12,609 nucleotides of DNA from CADEDV01 sp964412375 (GTDB taxonomy: Bacteria > Bacteroidota > Bacteroidia > Chitinophagales > Chitinophagaceae), in the NCBI GenBank assembly GCA_964412375.1, contig CAYPOD010000059.1, positions 1 through 12,609 of the forward strand, given 5' to 3'. The notes under the pieces are model-generated. The model saw only the letters and a program-made list of their open reading frames with translations, searched no databases and was not told where the DNA came from. A program made the translations under genes and the position numbers. Positions 1 through 6,894 of the stretch are shown piece after piece (position 1 is the first letter of the stretch; each line of letters begins with the position of its first letter).

Positions 1-13
1 CGAAAACAAACTT

Positions 14-21
14 TATCTTCG
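14..21 (+). promoter_or_regulatory. Candidate Bacteroidota -7 box for the seven-gene operon
   Basis: TATCTTCG matches the Bacteroidota -7 consensus TAnnTTTG at all fixed positions but one (C for the third T). It ends 7 nt before the ATG at 29, so a transcript starting here would have almost no leader. The -33 region would lie at or beyond the window edge and cannot be judged. The same near-consensus form (TACCTTCG) precedes lepA in this window, which supports it modestly. Confidence 0.4.
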
Positions 22-28
22 CCCCTTA

Positions 29-1291
29 ATGAAAATCCTCATTAAGCAAGCCAGGATAGTTGACTCCACTTCTTCTTTTAACGGCCAGATCACTGATATT
101 TTAATTGAGAACGGAATCATTGCTGCAATCGCAAAAGAAATAAACATTAAAGCAGATGAGGAAATAAACATCGGGGATCTTCATGTTTCCCCGGGTTGGG
201 TAGATGTGTTTGCCAACTTTGCCGACCCCGGTTTTGAATTCAAGGAAACAATAGAAACCGGCGCAGCAGCAGCAGCAGCCGGTGGTTACACCGATGTGAT
301 GGTAATTCCCAATACCAACCCCGTCATCCATAATAAATCAGCCGTAGAATACATTGTGCAAAAAGCCCGTTCGCTTCCTGTCAATATTCATCCTATTGGT
401 GCCATCTCAAAAAATACAGAAGGAAAAGAACTGGCGGAAATGTATGATATGAAAGCCAGTGGTGCTATTGCCTTCAGTGATGGCATCAACAGCGTACAGT
501 CAGCAGGCCTGCTGGTAAAAGCGCTGCAATATGTTAAGGCCTTCGGAGGTGTTTTAATACAGGTTCCGGATGACAAAAGCATCAATCCGCATGGGCTGAT
601 GAATGAAGGAATAGTTTCAACACAATTAGGTTTACCCGGTAAGCCAGCAATGGCGGAAGAACTGTTCGTGGCAAGGGATATCAAGTTGGCCCGTTATGCT
701 GAATCAAAATTGCACTTCACCGGCATCAGCACCGGCAAATCAGTGGAATATATCCGCCAGGAAAAAGAGAGCGGCGCCTCCATCAGTTGCTCTGTTACAC
801 CTTATCATCTTTTTTTCTGTGATGAAGATCTGAAGGGATACGATACGAACCTGAAAGTGAATCCGCCCCTGCGCACCAGTGCAGACAGGGCCGCCCTGCG
901 GAAAGCAGTGGAGGAAGGAACCATTGACTGCATTGCCTCGCACCACCTGCCGCATGAATATGACAGCAAGGTGCTGGAATTTGAATACGCAAAAAATGGT
1001 ATGACGGGACTGGAAACAACCTATGCTGTTCTCAATACAGCCATGCCCGGACTGCAACAGGAGAAATGGGTGAGTTTACTTTCGCAAACACCCAGGCAAT
1101 TGTTCGGACTGCCGGCAGTTTCCATAGCAGAAAAAAATGCTGCATCACTTACATTGTTTGTCCCCTCCCAAAAATGGACCGTAACAGAAAAGGATATCCG
1201 TTCCAAATCAAAGAATACAGCTTTTGCCGGCAAAGAGCTGACCGGTAAAGTGTACGGTATTATTAATAACAATAAACTTGTTATTTCCTGA
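29..1291 (+). CDS. Dihydroorotase-like protein lacking the catalytic metal site (PyrC family pseudoenzyme)
   Basis: This 420-residue protein has the full length and conserved skeleton of class I dihydroorotase (amidohydrolase superfamily): PNTNP at 94-98, FSDG at 149-152, KVNPPLR at 276-282 and GLET at 327-330. Every residue that binds zinc or does catalysis in the active family appears replaced. The HxH motif after the first strand is F61 and N63. The substrate arginine that follows is A65. The His of HAED is Q178, the His of the CHxST motif is G232, and the catalytic Asp of TDHAPH is H305. It is therefore unlikely to hydrolyse dihydroorotate. Inactive homologues are known, such as PyrC' of Pseudomonas, which supports assembly of aspartate transcarbamoylase. 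Automatic annotation would probably call this dihydroorotase. It is the first gene of a glycan operon, 16 nt before the next start. The ATG at 29 is the obvious start because the first beta strand begins at once. Family membership is sure; loss of activity is inferred from alignment by eye. Confidence 0.88.
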   Translation: MKILIKQARIVDSTSSFNGQITDILIENGIIAAIAKEINIKADEEINIGDLHVSPGWVDVFANFADPGFEFKETIETGAAAAAAGGYTDVMVIPNTNPVIHNKSAVEYIVQKARSLPVNIHPIGAISKNTEGKELAEMYDMKASGAIAFSDGINSVQSAGLLVKALQYVKAFGGVLIQVPDDKSINPHGLMNEGIVSTQLGLPGKPAMAEELFVARDIKLARYAESKLHFTGISTGKSVEYIRQEKESGASISCSVTPYHLFFCDEDLKGYDTNLKVNPPLRTSADRAALRKAVEEGTIDCIASHHLPHEYDSKVLEFEYAKNGMTGLETTYAVLNTAMPGLQQEKWVSLLSQTPRQLFGLPAVSIAEKNAASLTLFVPSQKWTVTEKDIRSKSKNTAFAGKELTGKVYGIINNNKLVIS

Positions 1292-1307
1292 TATTATAAA
1301 TTACAGT

Positions 1308-1808
1308 ATGAATTTTTCTCCGCCTATAAAAGGACTGATCACCGGCACACTGATGCTTGCTGTTGCTCTTGGCCTGTATTACACCAAACAACCTGCTGAT
1401 TCATCGCTGCAATACATTGCTTACCTTGTTTACGGAGCCGGTATCGCCTGGACTTTGATGAGTTACCGAAGGTCTCCTGCTTATACGGCAAAGTTTGGCA
1501 GCCTTTTCAGCCAGGGATTTCGTTGCTTTATAGTGGTTACACTGATCATGGTGTCTTTTACAGGTATATTCAGCAAAATGCACCCTGAATTTGCAGAAGA
1601 AGCTGCAGCAGCCTATAAAACAGAATTGCTGGAACAAAAAAACAAATCCGACCTGACACCTGACCAGATAGAAGAACAAGTTGCCTCTTTTAAAAAATCA
1701 TATACCGTACAGTTGGTATCCTTTGCAATTTTCGGATATTTGGTGATTGGCGTTATCATCACTGCTGCAGTTGCAGCCGCCATTCTTTTAACCGGCAGAA
1801 GAACATAA
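1308..1808 (+). CDS. DUF4199-type integral membrane protein
   Basis: This 166-residue protein has four hydrophobic segments at about 8-25, 34-52, 70-88 and 133-162. A charged, helix-prone stretch (about 92-130, rich in Glu, Lys and Gln) lies between the third and fourth. The layout and length match the DUF4199 family of Bacteroidota, whose function is unknown and which often sits directly before a GtrB-like glycosyltransferase, as here. The gene ends at the exact base before the next ATG, so the two are almost certainly cotranscribed and perhaps translationally coupled. An in-frame TTG at 1278 would overlap the upstream gene. I prefer the ATG at 1308, which puts the first membrane helix right after a short N-terminus. 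A role as membrane partner of the glycosyltransferase is plausible from position only. Confidence 0.85.
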   Translation: MNFSPPIKGLITGTLMLAVALGLYYTKQPADSSLQYIAYLVYGAGIAWTLMSYRRSPAYTAKFGSLFSQGFRCFIVVTLIMVSFTGIFSKMHPEFAEEAAAAYKTELLEQKNKSDLTPDQIEEQVASFKKSYTVQLVSFAIFGYLVIGVIITAAVAAAILLTGRRT

Positions 1809-2753
1809 ATGGATATATCCCTTGTCATACCATTGCTGGATGAAGCTGAATCATTGCCCGACCTGACCGCATGGATAGAACGGGTAATGAAAGAAAACAA
1901 TTATTCCTACGAGATCATATTTGTGGATGATGGCAGCACTGACAATTCCTGGGAAGTGATCTGTGAACTCAGGGCTAAAAACGCATCAGTGAAAGGGATA
2001 AAGTTTCAGCGGAATTATGGTAAGTCCGCTGCGCTGAATGAAGGTTTCCGTGCAGCACAGGGAGACGTGGTGATCACAATGGATGCTGATATGCAGGATA
2101 GCCCCGATGAAATTCCTGCATTACGCAAAATGATCATTGAAGACAGGTTTGACCTGGTCAGCGGCTGGAAAAAGAAACGCTATGACAGCACATTGGCTAA
2201 AAATATTCCTTCCAAATTCTTTAATGCTGTTACAAGACGTGTAACAAAGATCAAACTGCACGACTTCAACTGTGGCCTGAAAGCCTATCGCAATAAAGTA
2301 GTAAAGAGTATTGAAGTATATGGCGAAATGCATCGCTACATTCCTGTGCTGGCCAAATGGGCGGGATTCAGAAAAATTGGCGAAAAAGTGGTGGAACACC
2401 GCAAACGCAAATTTGGTAAATCAAAATTCGGAATGCGCCGCTTTGTAAACGGCTTTCTCGATTTGCTTTCGATCACCTTTGTCGGCAAATTTTCAAAAAG
2501 ACCCATGCACTTTTTTGGTTTATGGGGCACTTTGTTCTTCATTGCCGGACTTGGTATTTCTGTTTACCTCATCATTTCAAAGATAGTTGACCCTTCGGGT
2601 TTTTCACTGACCAACCGGCCCGGGTTCTACCTTGCATTGACAGCGCTGATACTCGGGATGCAGTTATTTCTTGCCGGATTCATCGGCGAACTCATTTCCC
2701 GCAATGCACCCGGACGAAACTCCTATCTGGTTGAAGAAAAAGCAGGATTGTAA
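1809..2753 (+). CDS. Family 2 glycosyltransferase, membrane-anchored, GtrB/DPM1-like
   Basis: This 314-residue protein has an N-terminal GT-A domain followed by two membrane helices (about 235-257 and 272-296). Visible signatures are the nucleotide-sugar loop DDGSTD at 40-45, the metal-binding D92-A-D94 followed by QD at 96-97, and HRKRKFGKSKFG at 197-208, typical of the polyprenyl-phosphate glycosyltransferase branch. Relatives move a hexose from a nucleotide sugar onto undecaprenyl or dolichyl phosphate at the cytoplasmic face. The resulting lipid-linked sugar is then flipped and used outside the membrane. The ATG directly follows the TAA of the DUF4199 gene, and the stop overlaps the next ATG by one base (TAATG). 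The donor sugar cannot be read from the sequence. The GDP-heptose genes downstream make heptose one candidate, but glucose or mannose is equally possible. Confidence 0.93.
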   Translation: MDISLVIPLLDEAESLPDLTAWIERVMKENNYSYEIIFVDDGSTDNSWEVICELRAKNASVKGIKFQRNYGKSAALNEGFRAAQGDVVITMDADMQDSPDEIPALRKMIIEDRFDLVSGWKKKRYDSTLAKNIPSKFFNAVTRRVTKIKLHDFNCGLKAYRNKVVKSIEVYGEMHRYIPVLAKWAGFRKIGEKVVEHRKRKFGKSKFGMRRFVNGFLDLLSITFVGKFSKRPMHFFGLWGTLFFIAGLGISVYLIISKIVDPSGFSLTNRPGFYLALTALILGMQLFLAGFIGELISRNAPGRNSYLVEEKAGL

Positions 2754-3889
2754 TGGCAAAAGTGGTGATCATAGGGCCCGGCCATCCGCTGCGTGGCGGT
2801 TTGGCAACTTTCAACCAGCGGCTTGCCAAAGAGTTCATTGACCAGGGACACACCTGCTCCATTTATTCTTTCTCACTTCAATACCCTTTCTTTCTTTTTC
2901 CCGGTAAAACACAATACAGTGATGAACCGGCGCCGGAAAATATAACTATTCATGCTGTCATCAATTCAATAAATCCATTTAACTGGATCAAAACGGGTAA
3001 CCGGCTAAGAAAAGAAAGACCCGATGTAATTGTTGTACGCTATTGGCTGCCATTTATGGGACCTGCATTGGGAACAATTCTCCGGAGAGTGAGAAAAAAC
3101 AAGCATACTAAGATCATTTGTATTGCTGACAACGTAATTCCACATGAAAAAAGACCCGGCGATAAAATATTTACCAAATACTTTTTGAAAAGCTGTGATG
3201 CATTTATCACCATGAGTGAAAAAGTGATGGACGACCTGCGGAAATTTCAACCTAAGAAACAGGCTCAGTTGGTATCGCATCCCTTGTATGATAATTTCGG
3301 CGCCATACTTTCCAAAACAGAAGCCAGAAAACATCTTGGTTTGCCAGACAACGAAAAAATCGTTTTGTTCTTTGGTTTTATACGCAAATACAAAGGACTT
3401 GATCTGTTGCTCGAAGCAATGGCGGATGAACAAATCAAACAATCAGGCATCAAACTGCTGGTGGCGGGTGAGTTTTATGAAGACGCCAAACCCTATGAAG
3501 AACTGATTGACAAATCAGGCATACGGGATCAACTGGTATTGAAAACAGATTTTATACCCGACAGTGAAGTGAAATATTATCTCTGTGCTGCCGATGCCGT
3601 GATTCAACCATACCGGAATGCCACACAAAGCGGCGTCACCCCTCTTGCTTATCATTTTGAAAAACCAATGGTCGTTACCAATGTCGGCGGATTGCCTGTG
3701 TTGGTGCCAGATGAAAAAGTTGGCCTCGTTACTGAGCCGCAACCAACAGCAATAGCCACAGCCATTCTCCGTTTCTACCAATTAGGAGAAGATTATTTTA
3801 TTCCTCATCTTCGCAATGAGAAACAAAAATATAGCTGGTCAAAAATGACCGGCGCCATTTTTCAGACAGCGAATGATATACCGAAGTAA
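2753..3889 (+). CDS. Family 4 (GT-B fold) glycosyltransferase
   Basis: This 378-residue soluble glycosyltransferase has a glycine-rich N-terminal loop, GPGHPLRGGLATF (8-20), that opens the first Rossmann domain. The second domain starts around 200 with FGFIRKYKGLDLLL (207-220), a hallmark of retaining GT4 enzymes. The C-terminal donor-binding part reads QPYRNATQSGVTPLAY (285-300) and then VVTNVGGLP (307-315), in place of the classical EX7E region but typical of this subgroup. It has no signal peptide or clear membrane helix, so it should act in the cytoplasm or at the inner membrane surface. Its start overlaps the upstream stop by one base and its end overlaps the kinase gene by 17 bases. Given the GDP-heptose genes next door, a heptosyl- or mannosyltransferase role is reasonable inference, but donor and acceptor are unknown. 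Confidence 0.93.
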   Translation: MAKVVIIGPGHPLRGGLATFNQRLAKEFIDQGHTCSIYSFSLQYPFFLFPGKTQYSDEPAPENITIHAVINSINPFNWIKTGNRLRKERPDVIVVRYWLPFMGPALGTILRRVRKNKHTKIICIADNVIPHEKRPGDKIFTKYFLKSCDAFITMSEKVMDDLRKFQPKKQAQLVSHPLYDNFGAILSKTEARKHLGLPDNEKIVLFFGFIRKYKGLDLLLEAMADEQIKQSGIKLLVAGEFYEDAKPYEELIDKSGIRDQLVLKTDFIPDSEVKYYLCAADAVIQPYRNATQSGVTPLAYHFEKPMVVTNVGGLPVLVPDEKVGLVTEPQPTAIATAILRFYQLGEDYFIPHLRNEKQKYSWSKMTGAIFQTANDIPK

Positions 3890-4895
3890 AGCTCCCCTGC
3901 GTATAGGATTGGCCGGTGGCGGCACTGATGTCAGCCCTTACAGTGATATGTATGGCGGAGCCATCCTGAATGCCACAATTTCTTTATATGCCAATGCCAC
4001 CATTGAGCCCCTTATTGAAAACAAGATCATACTTGAAGCAATTGACCGTAACGAAGAACAGCAGTTCGGTCTTTCTGCTTCGTTACCTGTTGATGGCAAA
4101 CTGGATCTGTTAAAAGGAGTTTATAACCGCATTCAGCAAGATTACGGCATCAAAGAACAGGGCTTTCGTTTGTCCACCTTTGTAGATGCACCGGCTGGTT
4201 CAGGTCTGGGCACTTCTTCAACTTTGGTCGTAGCAATCATCGGTGCCTTCACTGAAATGCTGCGCCTGCCGCTGGGTGAATATGATATGGCGCATTATGC
4301 CTATGATATAGAACGCAAAGACCTGGGACTGGCCGGGGGAAAACAGGATCAGTATGCGGCAACATTCGGTGGCGTCAACTTCATGGAGTTTTATGATGAA
4401 GACAAAGTGATCGTTAACCCGCTGCGGGTAAAACAGCAACACCTGTTTGAACTGGAAAATAATCTCCTGCTTTACTACACTTCCACCAGCCGTGAATCGG
4501 CCGAGATCATCAAAAAGCAAAGCCGGAACGTGACGGAGAAAAAAGAAACTTCCATCGAAGCTATGCACCAGCTCAAAGAGCAGGCAAAGCAAATGAAAGA
4601 AGCGTTGTTAAAAGGAAAACTAAATGAGATCGGCGAGATACTTGATTTTGGTTACCGGCAAAAAAAGCAAATGGCCGAAGGCATCAGCAATCCTTTGATG
4701 GAAGAAATTTACGACACAGCCAAAAAAGCCGGGGCAACGGGTGGCAAAATTTCAGGCGCCGGCGGCGGTGGTTTTATGATCTTTTATTGTCCTGTGAATA
4801 CAAAATACAGGGTGATGCAGCACCTGGAGAAATTTGGCGGCCGCAGCCGAAGCTACCAGTTCACTGAGCATGGACTGAAAACATGGACAATTTAA
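3873..4895 (+). CDS. hddA: D-glycero-alpha-D-manno-heptose-7-phosphate kinase (GHMP family)
   Basis: This 340-residue GHMP kinase phosphorylates D-glycero-D-manno-heptose 7-phosphate at C1 with ATP to give the alpha-1,7-bisphosphate, the second step of the GDP-heptose route. The three GHMP motifs are in order: APLRIGLAGGGTD (7-19), the phosphate loop PAGSGLGTSS (107-116) and the C-terminal SGAGGGGFM (294-302). GGKQDQYAA (155-163) carries the likely catalytic Asp 159. The N-terminal form, with RIGLAGGGTD and a following SPY, is characteristic of the HddA branch and not of galacto- or homoserine kinases. The neighbours GmhA and HddC-GmhB confirm the assignment. The ATG at 3873 lies inside the end of the preceding glycosyltransferase (17-base overlap). 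It fits because the first beta strand starts at residue 2. The fucokinase domain is a close relative, but the context argues against that activity. Confidence 0.93.
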   Translation: MIYRSKAPLRIGLAGGGTDVSPYSDMYGGAILNATISLYANATIEPLIENKIILEAIDRNEEQQFGLSASLPVDGKLDLLKGVYNRIQQDYGIKEQGFRLSTFVDAPAGSGLGTSSTLVVAIIGAFTEMLRLPLGEYDMAHYAYDIERKDLGLAGGKQDQYAATFGGVNFMEFYDEDKVIVNPLRVKQQHLFELENNLLLYYTSTSRESAEIIKKQSRNVTEKKETSIEAMHQLKEQAKQMKEALLKGKLNEIGEILDFGYRQKKQMAEGISNPLMEEIYDTAKKAGATGGKISGAGGGGFMIFYCPVNTKYRVMQHLEKFGGRSRSYQFTEHGLKTWTI

Positions 4896-4918
4896 ACCCT
4901 TGTTTGCAGGATTAAAAT

Positions 4919-4926
4919 GATCTTTG
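4919..4926 (+). promoter_or_regulatory. Candidate internal promoter before gmhA
   Basis: GATCTTTG matches TAnnTTTG at five of the six fixed positions and lies 6 nt before the gmhA start codon. A possible -33 TTG is at 4900-4902, 16 nt away, slightly shorter than usual. This 37-nt gap is the largest inside the operon, so a second transcription start for gmhA and the fused gene is possible. Confidence 0.35.
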
Positions 4927-4932
4927 TGCATT

Positions 4933-5511
4933 ATGAGTGATAAAATCAAAAGCATTATCCGGGCATCAGTTGAAACAAAACAACAGGTGTTGCAAAGTGA
5001 GGAACTGATTGCCGTTATTGACAAAGCAGCTAGCACCATTACAGAAGCATTTAAAAAAGGTAACAGTGTTTATTTCTGCGGCAATGGTGGCAGCGCTGCC
5101 GATGCGCAACACCTGGCTGCAGAATTTTCCGGACGTTTCTATACAGACCGGAAAGCATTGCCTGCTGAAGCGCTGCACTGCAACACTTCTTATTTAACCG
5201 CCGTTGCCAACGACTATAGTTTTGATGTTATTTATTCCAGGATGATTGATGGTATCGGGAAAGTAGGAGATATATTGATTGGCCTCTCTACTTCGGGCAA
5301 TTCAGCCAATATCATCAAAGCATTTGAAAAGGCAAAAGAGAAGAAGATGATCACCATCGGGTTTACTGGAAAAAGCGGTGGCAAAATGAAAGACTGCAGC
5401 GACCTGCTCATTAATATCCCCTCTACCGACACACCCCGGATACAAGAAAGCCATATCATGACGGGGCATATCATTTGCCAGTTGGTGGAAGAAAAAATTT
5501 TCAACTCCTGA
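4933..5511 (+). CDS. gmhA: Sedoheptulose-7-phosphate isomerase (phosphoheptose isomerase)
   Basis: This 192-residue SIS-domain protein converts sedoheptulose 7-phosphate to D-glycero-D-manno-heptose 7-phosphate, the entry step to activated heptoses. The GmhA signature is clear: CGNGGSAADAQHLAAEF at 49-65 and LSTSGNS at 118-124, which bind the sugar phosphate. H60, E64, Q171 and H179 match the zinc and catalytic positions known for E. coli GmhA (H61, E65, Q172, H180). Length is normal for a stand-alone GmhA; the enzyme is usually a cytoplasmic homotetramer. I use the ATG at 4933. A TTG 9 bases earlier is in frame but sits inside the promoter-like box. The stop shares one base with the next start (TGATG), so translation is probably coupled to the fused HddC-GmhB. 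Confidence 0.96.
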   Translation: MSDKIKSIIRASVETKQQVLQSEELIAVIDKAASTITEAFKKGNSVYFCGNGGSAADAQHLAAEFSGRFYTDRKALPAEALHCNTSYLTAVANDYSFDVIYSRMIDGIGKVGDILIGLSTSGNSANIIKAFEKAKEKKMITIGFTGKSGGKMKDCSDLLINIPSTDTPRIQESHIMTGHIICQLVEEKIFNS

Positions 5512-6755
5512 TGATAAAGGAAGCTATCATTCTCGCAGGGGGATTGGGCACAAGACTCCGGGATGCCGTTCCTGATCTTCCCAAGTGCATGGCTCCTGTT
5601 GCCGGCAGACCTTTTTTGTTTCATGTTATCAACTATCTGCGCAGCCAGGGCATTGAACGATTTATTTTTTCCCTCGGTTATAAGCATGAAATCATAGAAG
5701 CTTATCTCAGCGATCAGTTTAAGACGCTGTGTTATGAATGTGTGGTTGAAAAAGAACCGCTGGGCACCGGCGGCGCCATTCAACTGGCCTGCAGCAAAGC
5801 CACTGAAAAAGAAGTTGTGGTTGCGAATGGTGATACATTATTTAAAGTTGACCTTTTAAAAGCATCTACTTTCCATCTGCATAATAATGCAGCATGTAGC
5901 CTGCTGCTGAAGCCCATGAAAAATTTTGACCGTTATGGTGTGGTGGAGTTGAATGAAGAACAATTAGTCAGCAGCTTTAAAGAAAAAGCATTTTATGAAA
6001 AGGGAAATATCAATGGCGGTCTTTATATATTAAATATTCCCAAATTCCTGGACAACGAACTTCCCGGCAGGTTTTCCTTTGAAAAGGATTACCTGGAAAA
6101 ATTTTTCCTGCAGCAACGAATCTATGGGCAGGTGCAGGATGAATATTTTATTGACATAGGTATACCCGAAGATTTTAACCGGGCACAATCAGCATTGCAG
6201 CAGCAGCCACTTCATTTGGGAGAAATTGATACAACATGGACGCTTTTCCTGGACAGGGACGGCGTCATTAATCATGAGAAAAAAGATGATTATATCCTGA
6301 ACCCTGGTGAATTCATTTTTTACAACGGGGTAAAAGAATCATTTAAAATTTTTAATAAAAAATTCGGCCGTATCGTAATCGTCAGCAACCAACGTGGTGT
6401 GGGGAGGGGATTAATGACGGAAAAAGACCTGTTGGATATTCATCGTTTCATGCAGGAAGAAATTGAGAAAAGCGGTGGCCGTATTGATAAGATATATTAC
6501 TGCAGCAGCACGGACAACAAACATCCCGACCGCAAGCCTAACCCCGGCATGGCCTTTCATGCCAAACGTTTTTTCCCGGAAATTGATATGCACAAAAGCA
6601 TTGTCGTCGGTAACAAACCCAGTGATATGCTTTTTGGCCGCAACGCCGGCATTTATACGGTTTTTGTAAAAACAACCAATCCCGGTCAGGTCCTTCCCCA
6701 CCCTGATATTGACCTTGCTTTTGATTCGCTGGCCGATTTTGCAAAAGCTTTATAA
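5511..6755 (+). CDS. hddC-gmhB: Bifunctional heptose-1-phosphate guanylyltransferase / heptose-1,7-bisphosphate phosphatase (HddC-GmhB fusion)
   Basis: This 414-residue protein fuses two enzymes of the GDP-heptose route. Residues 1 to about 235 are a sugar-phosphate nucleotidyltransferase, with AGGLGTRL at 9-16, PKCMAPVAGRP at 24-34 and the metal-binding NGD at 106-108. It should join heptose 1-phosphate with GTP. Residues about 242-414 are a HAD phosphatase of the GmhB type. DRDG at 248-251 supplies the nucleophile D248 and acid/base D250, SNQRGVGRG (292-300) is motif II and RKPNPGM (341-347) holds the motif III lysine. Motif IV reads VGNKPSDM (366-373), with Asn where E. coli GmhB has the first Asp. 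The Cys-His-Cys-Cys zinc loop of E. coli GmhB is reduced to one Cys (C331) plus H338. The phosphatase acts before the transferase in the pathway, so the fusion joins consecutive steps 3 and 4. Start 5511 overlaps the gmhA stop; an in-frame TTG at 5475 is rejected. Confidence 0.93.
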   Translation: MIKEAIILAGGLGTRLRDAVPDLPKCMAPVAGRPFLFHVINYLRSQGIERFIFSLGYKHEIIEAYLSDQFKTLCYECVVEKEPLGTGGAIQLACSKATEKEVVVANGDTLFKVDLLKASTFHLHNNAACSLLLKPMKNFDRYGVVELNEEQLVSSFKEKAFYEKGNINGGLYILNIPKFLDNELPGRFSFEKDYLEKFFLQQRIYGQVQDEYFIDIGIPEDFNRAQSALQQQPLHLGEIDTTWTLFLDRDGVINHEKKDDYILNPGEFIFYNGVKESFKIFNKKFGRIVIVSNQRGVGRGLMTEKDLLDIHRFMQEEIEKSGGRIDKIYYCSSTDNKHPDRKPNPGMAFHAKRFFPEIDMHKSIVVGNKPSDMLFGRNAGIYTVFVKTTNPGQVLPHPDIDLAFDSLADFAKAL

Positions 6756-6861
6756 GCTGCTATAAAATTTTAATCTCGTTTTGCCGTTTTGGGCTTGTCG
6801 GTTGCCTGTTACACATTTTTGATGCAACCCGGATAAGCAAGGCAGCATCTGGAATAAGCCG

Positions 6862-6869
6862 TAATTTTG
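6862..6869 (+). promoter_or_regulatory. Bacteroidota -7 promoter box before the secreted protein gene
   Basis: TAATTTTG is a perfect TAnnTTTG match, 25 nt before the GTG start at 6895, in the 139-nt gap after the heptose operon. No TTG is found at the usual 17-23 nt upstream, so the -33 element is weak or absent. It implies that the downstream gene is transcribed separately from the operon. Confidence 0.5.
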
Positions 6870-6894
6870 GACATTCAACTAAATCGCAATTTCT

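Noticed and set aside
262..278. Short GCA repeat in the dihydroorotase-like gene
   Set aside because: It encodes the alanine run that is normal at this place in dihydroorotases (ETG followed by alanines and GG), so phase variation is not indicated.
740..1057. Open frames antisense to the dihydroorotase-like gene
   Set aside because: They lie fully inside a well-supported gene, with low-complexity, Cys/His-rich translations typical of shadow frames.
1278..1307. TTG start for the DUF4199 gene
   Set aside because: It overlaps the end of the upstream gene and adds residues not needed before the first helix; the ATG at 1308 is better.
4924..4932. TTG start nine bases upstream of the gmhA ATG
   Set aside because: It lies within the promoter-like box, and the ATG at 4933 gives the standard GmhA N-terminus.
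5475..5510. TTG start giving 12 extra residues on the HddC-GmhB protein
   Set aside because: It would overlap gmhA by 37 bases, while the ATG at 5511 directly precedes the KEAIILAGGLGTRL nucleotidyltransferase N-terminus.
6746..6758. AGCTT-TAT-AAGCT mini-hairpin at the end of the heptose operon
   Set aside because: The stem is only 5 bp and AT-rich with no solid T-run directly after it, too weak to call a terminator.
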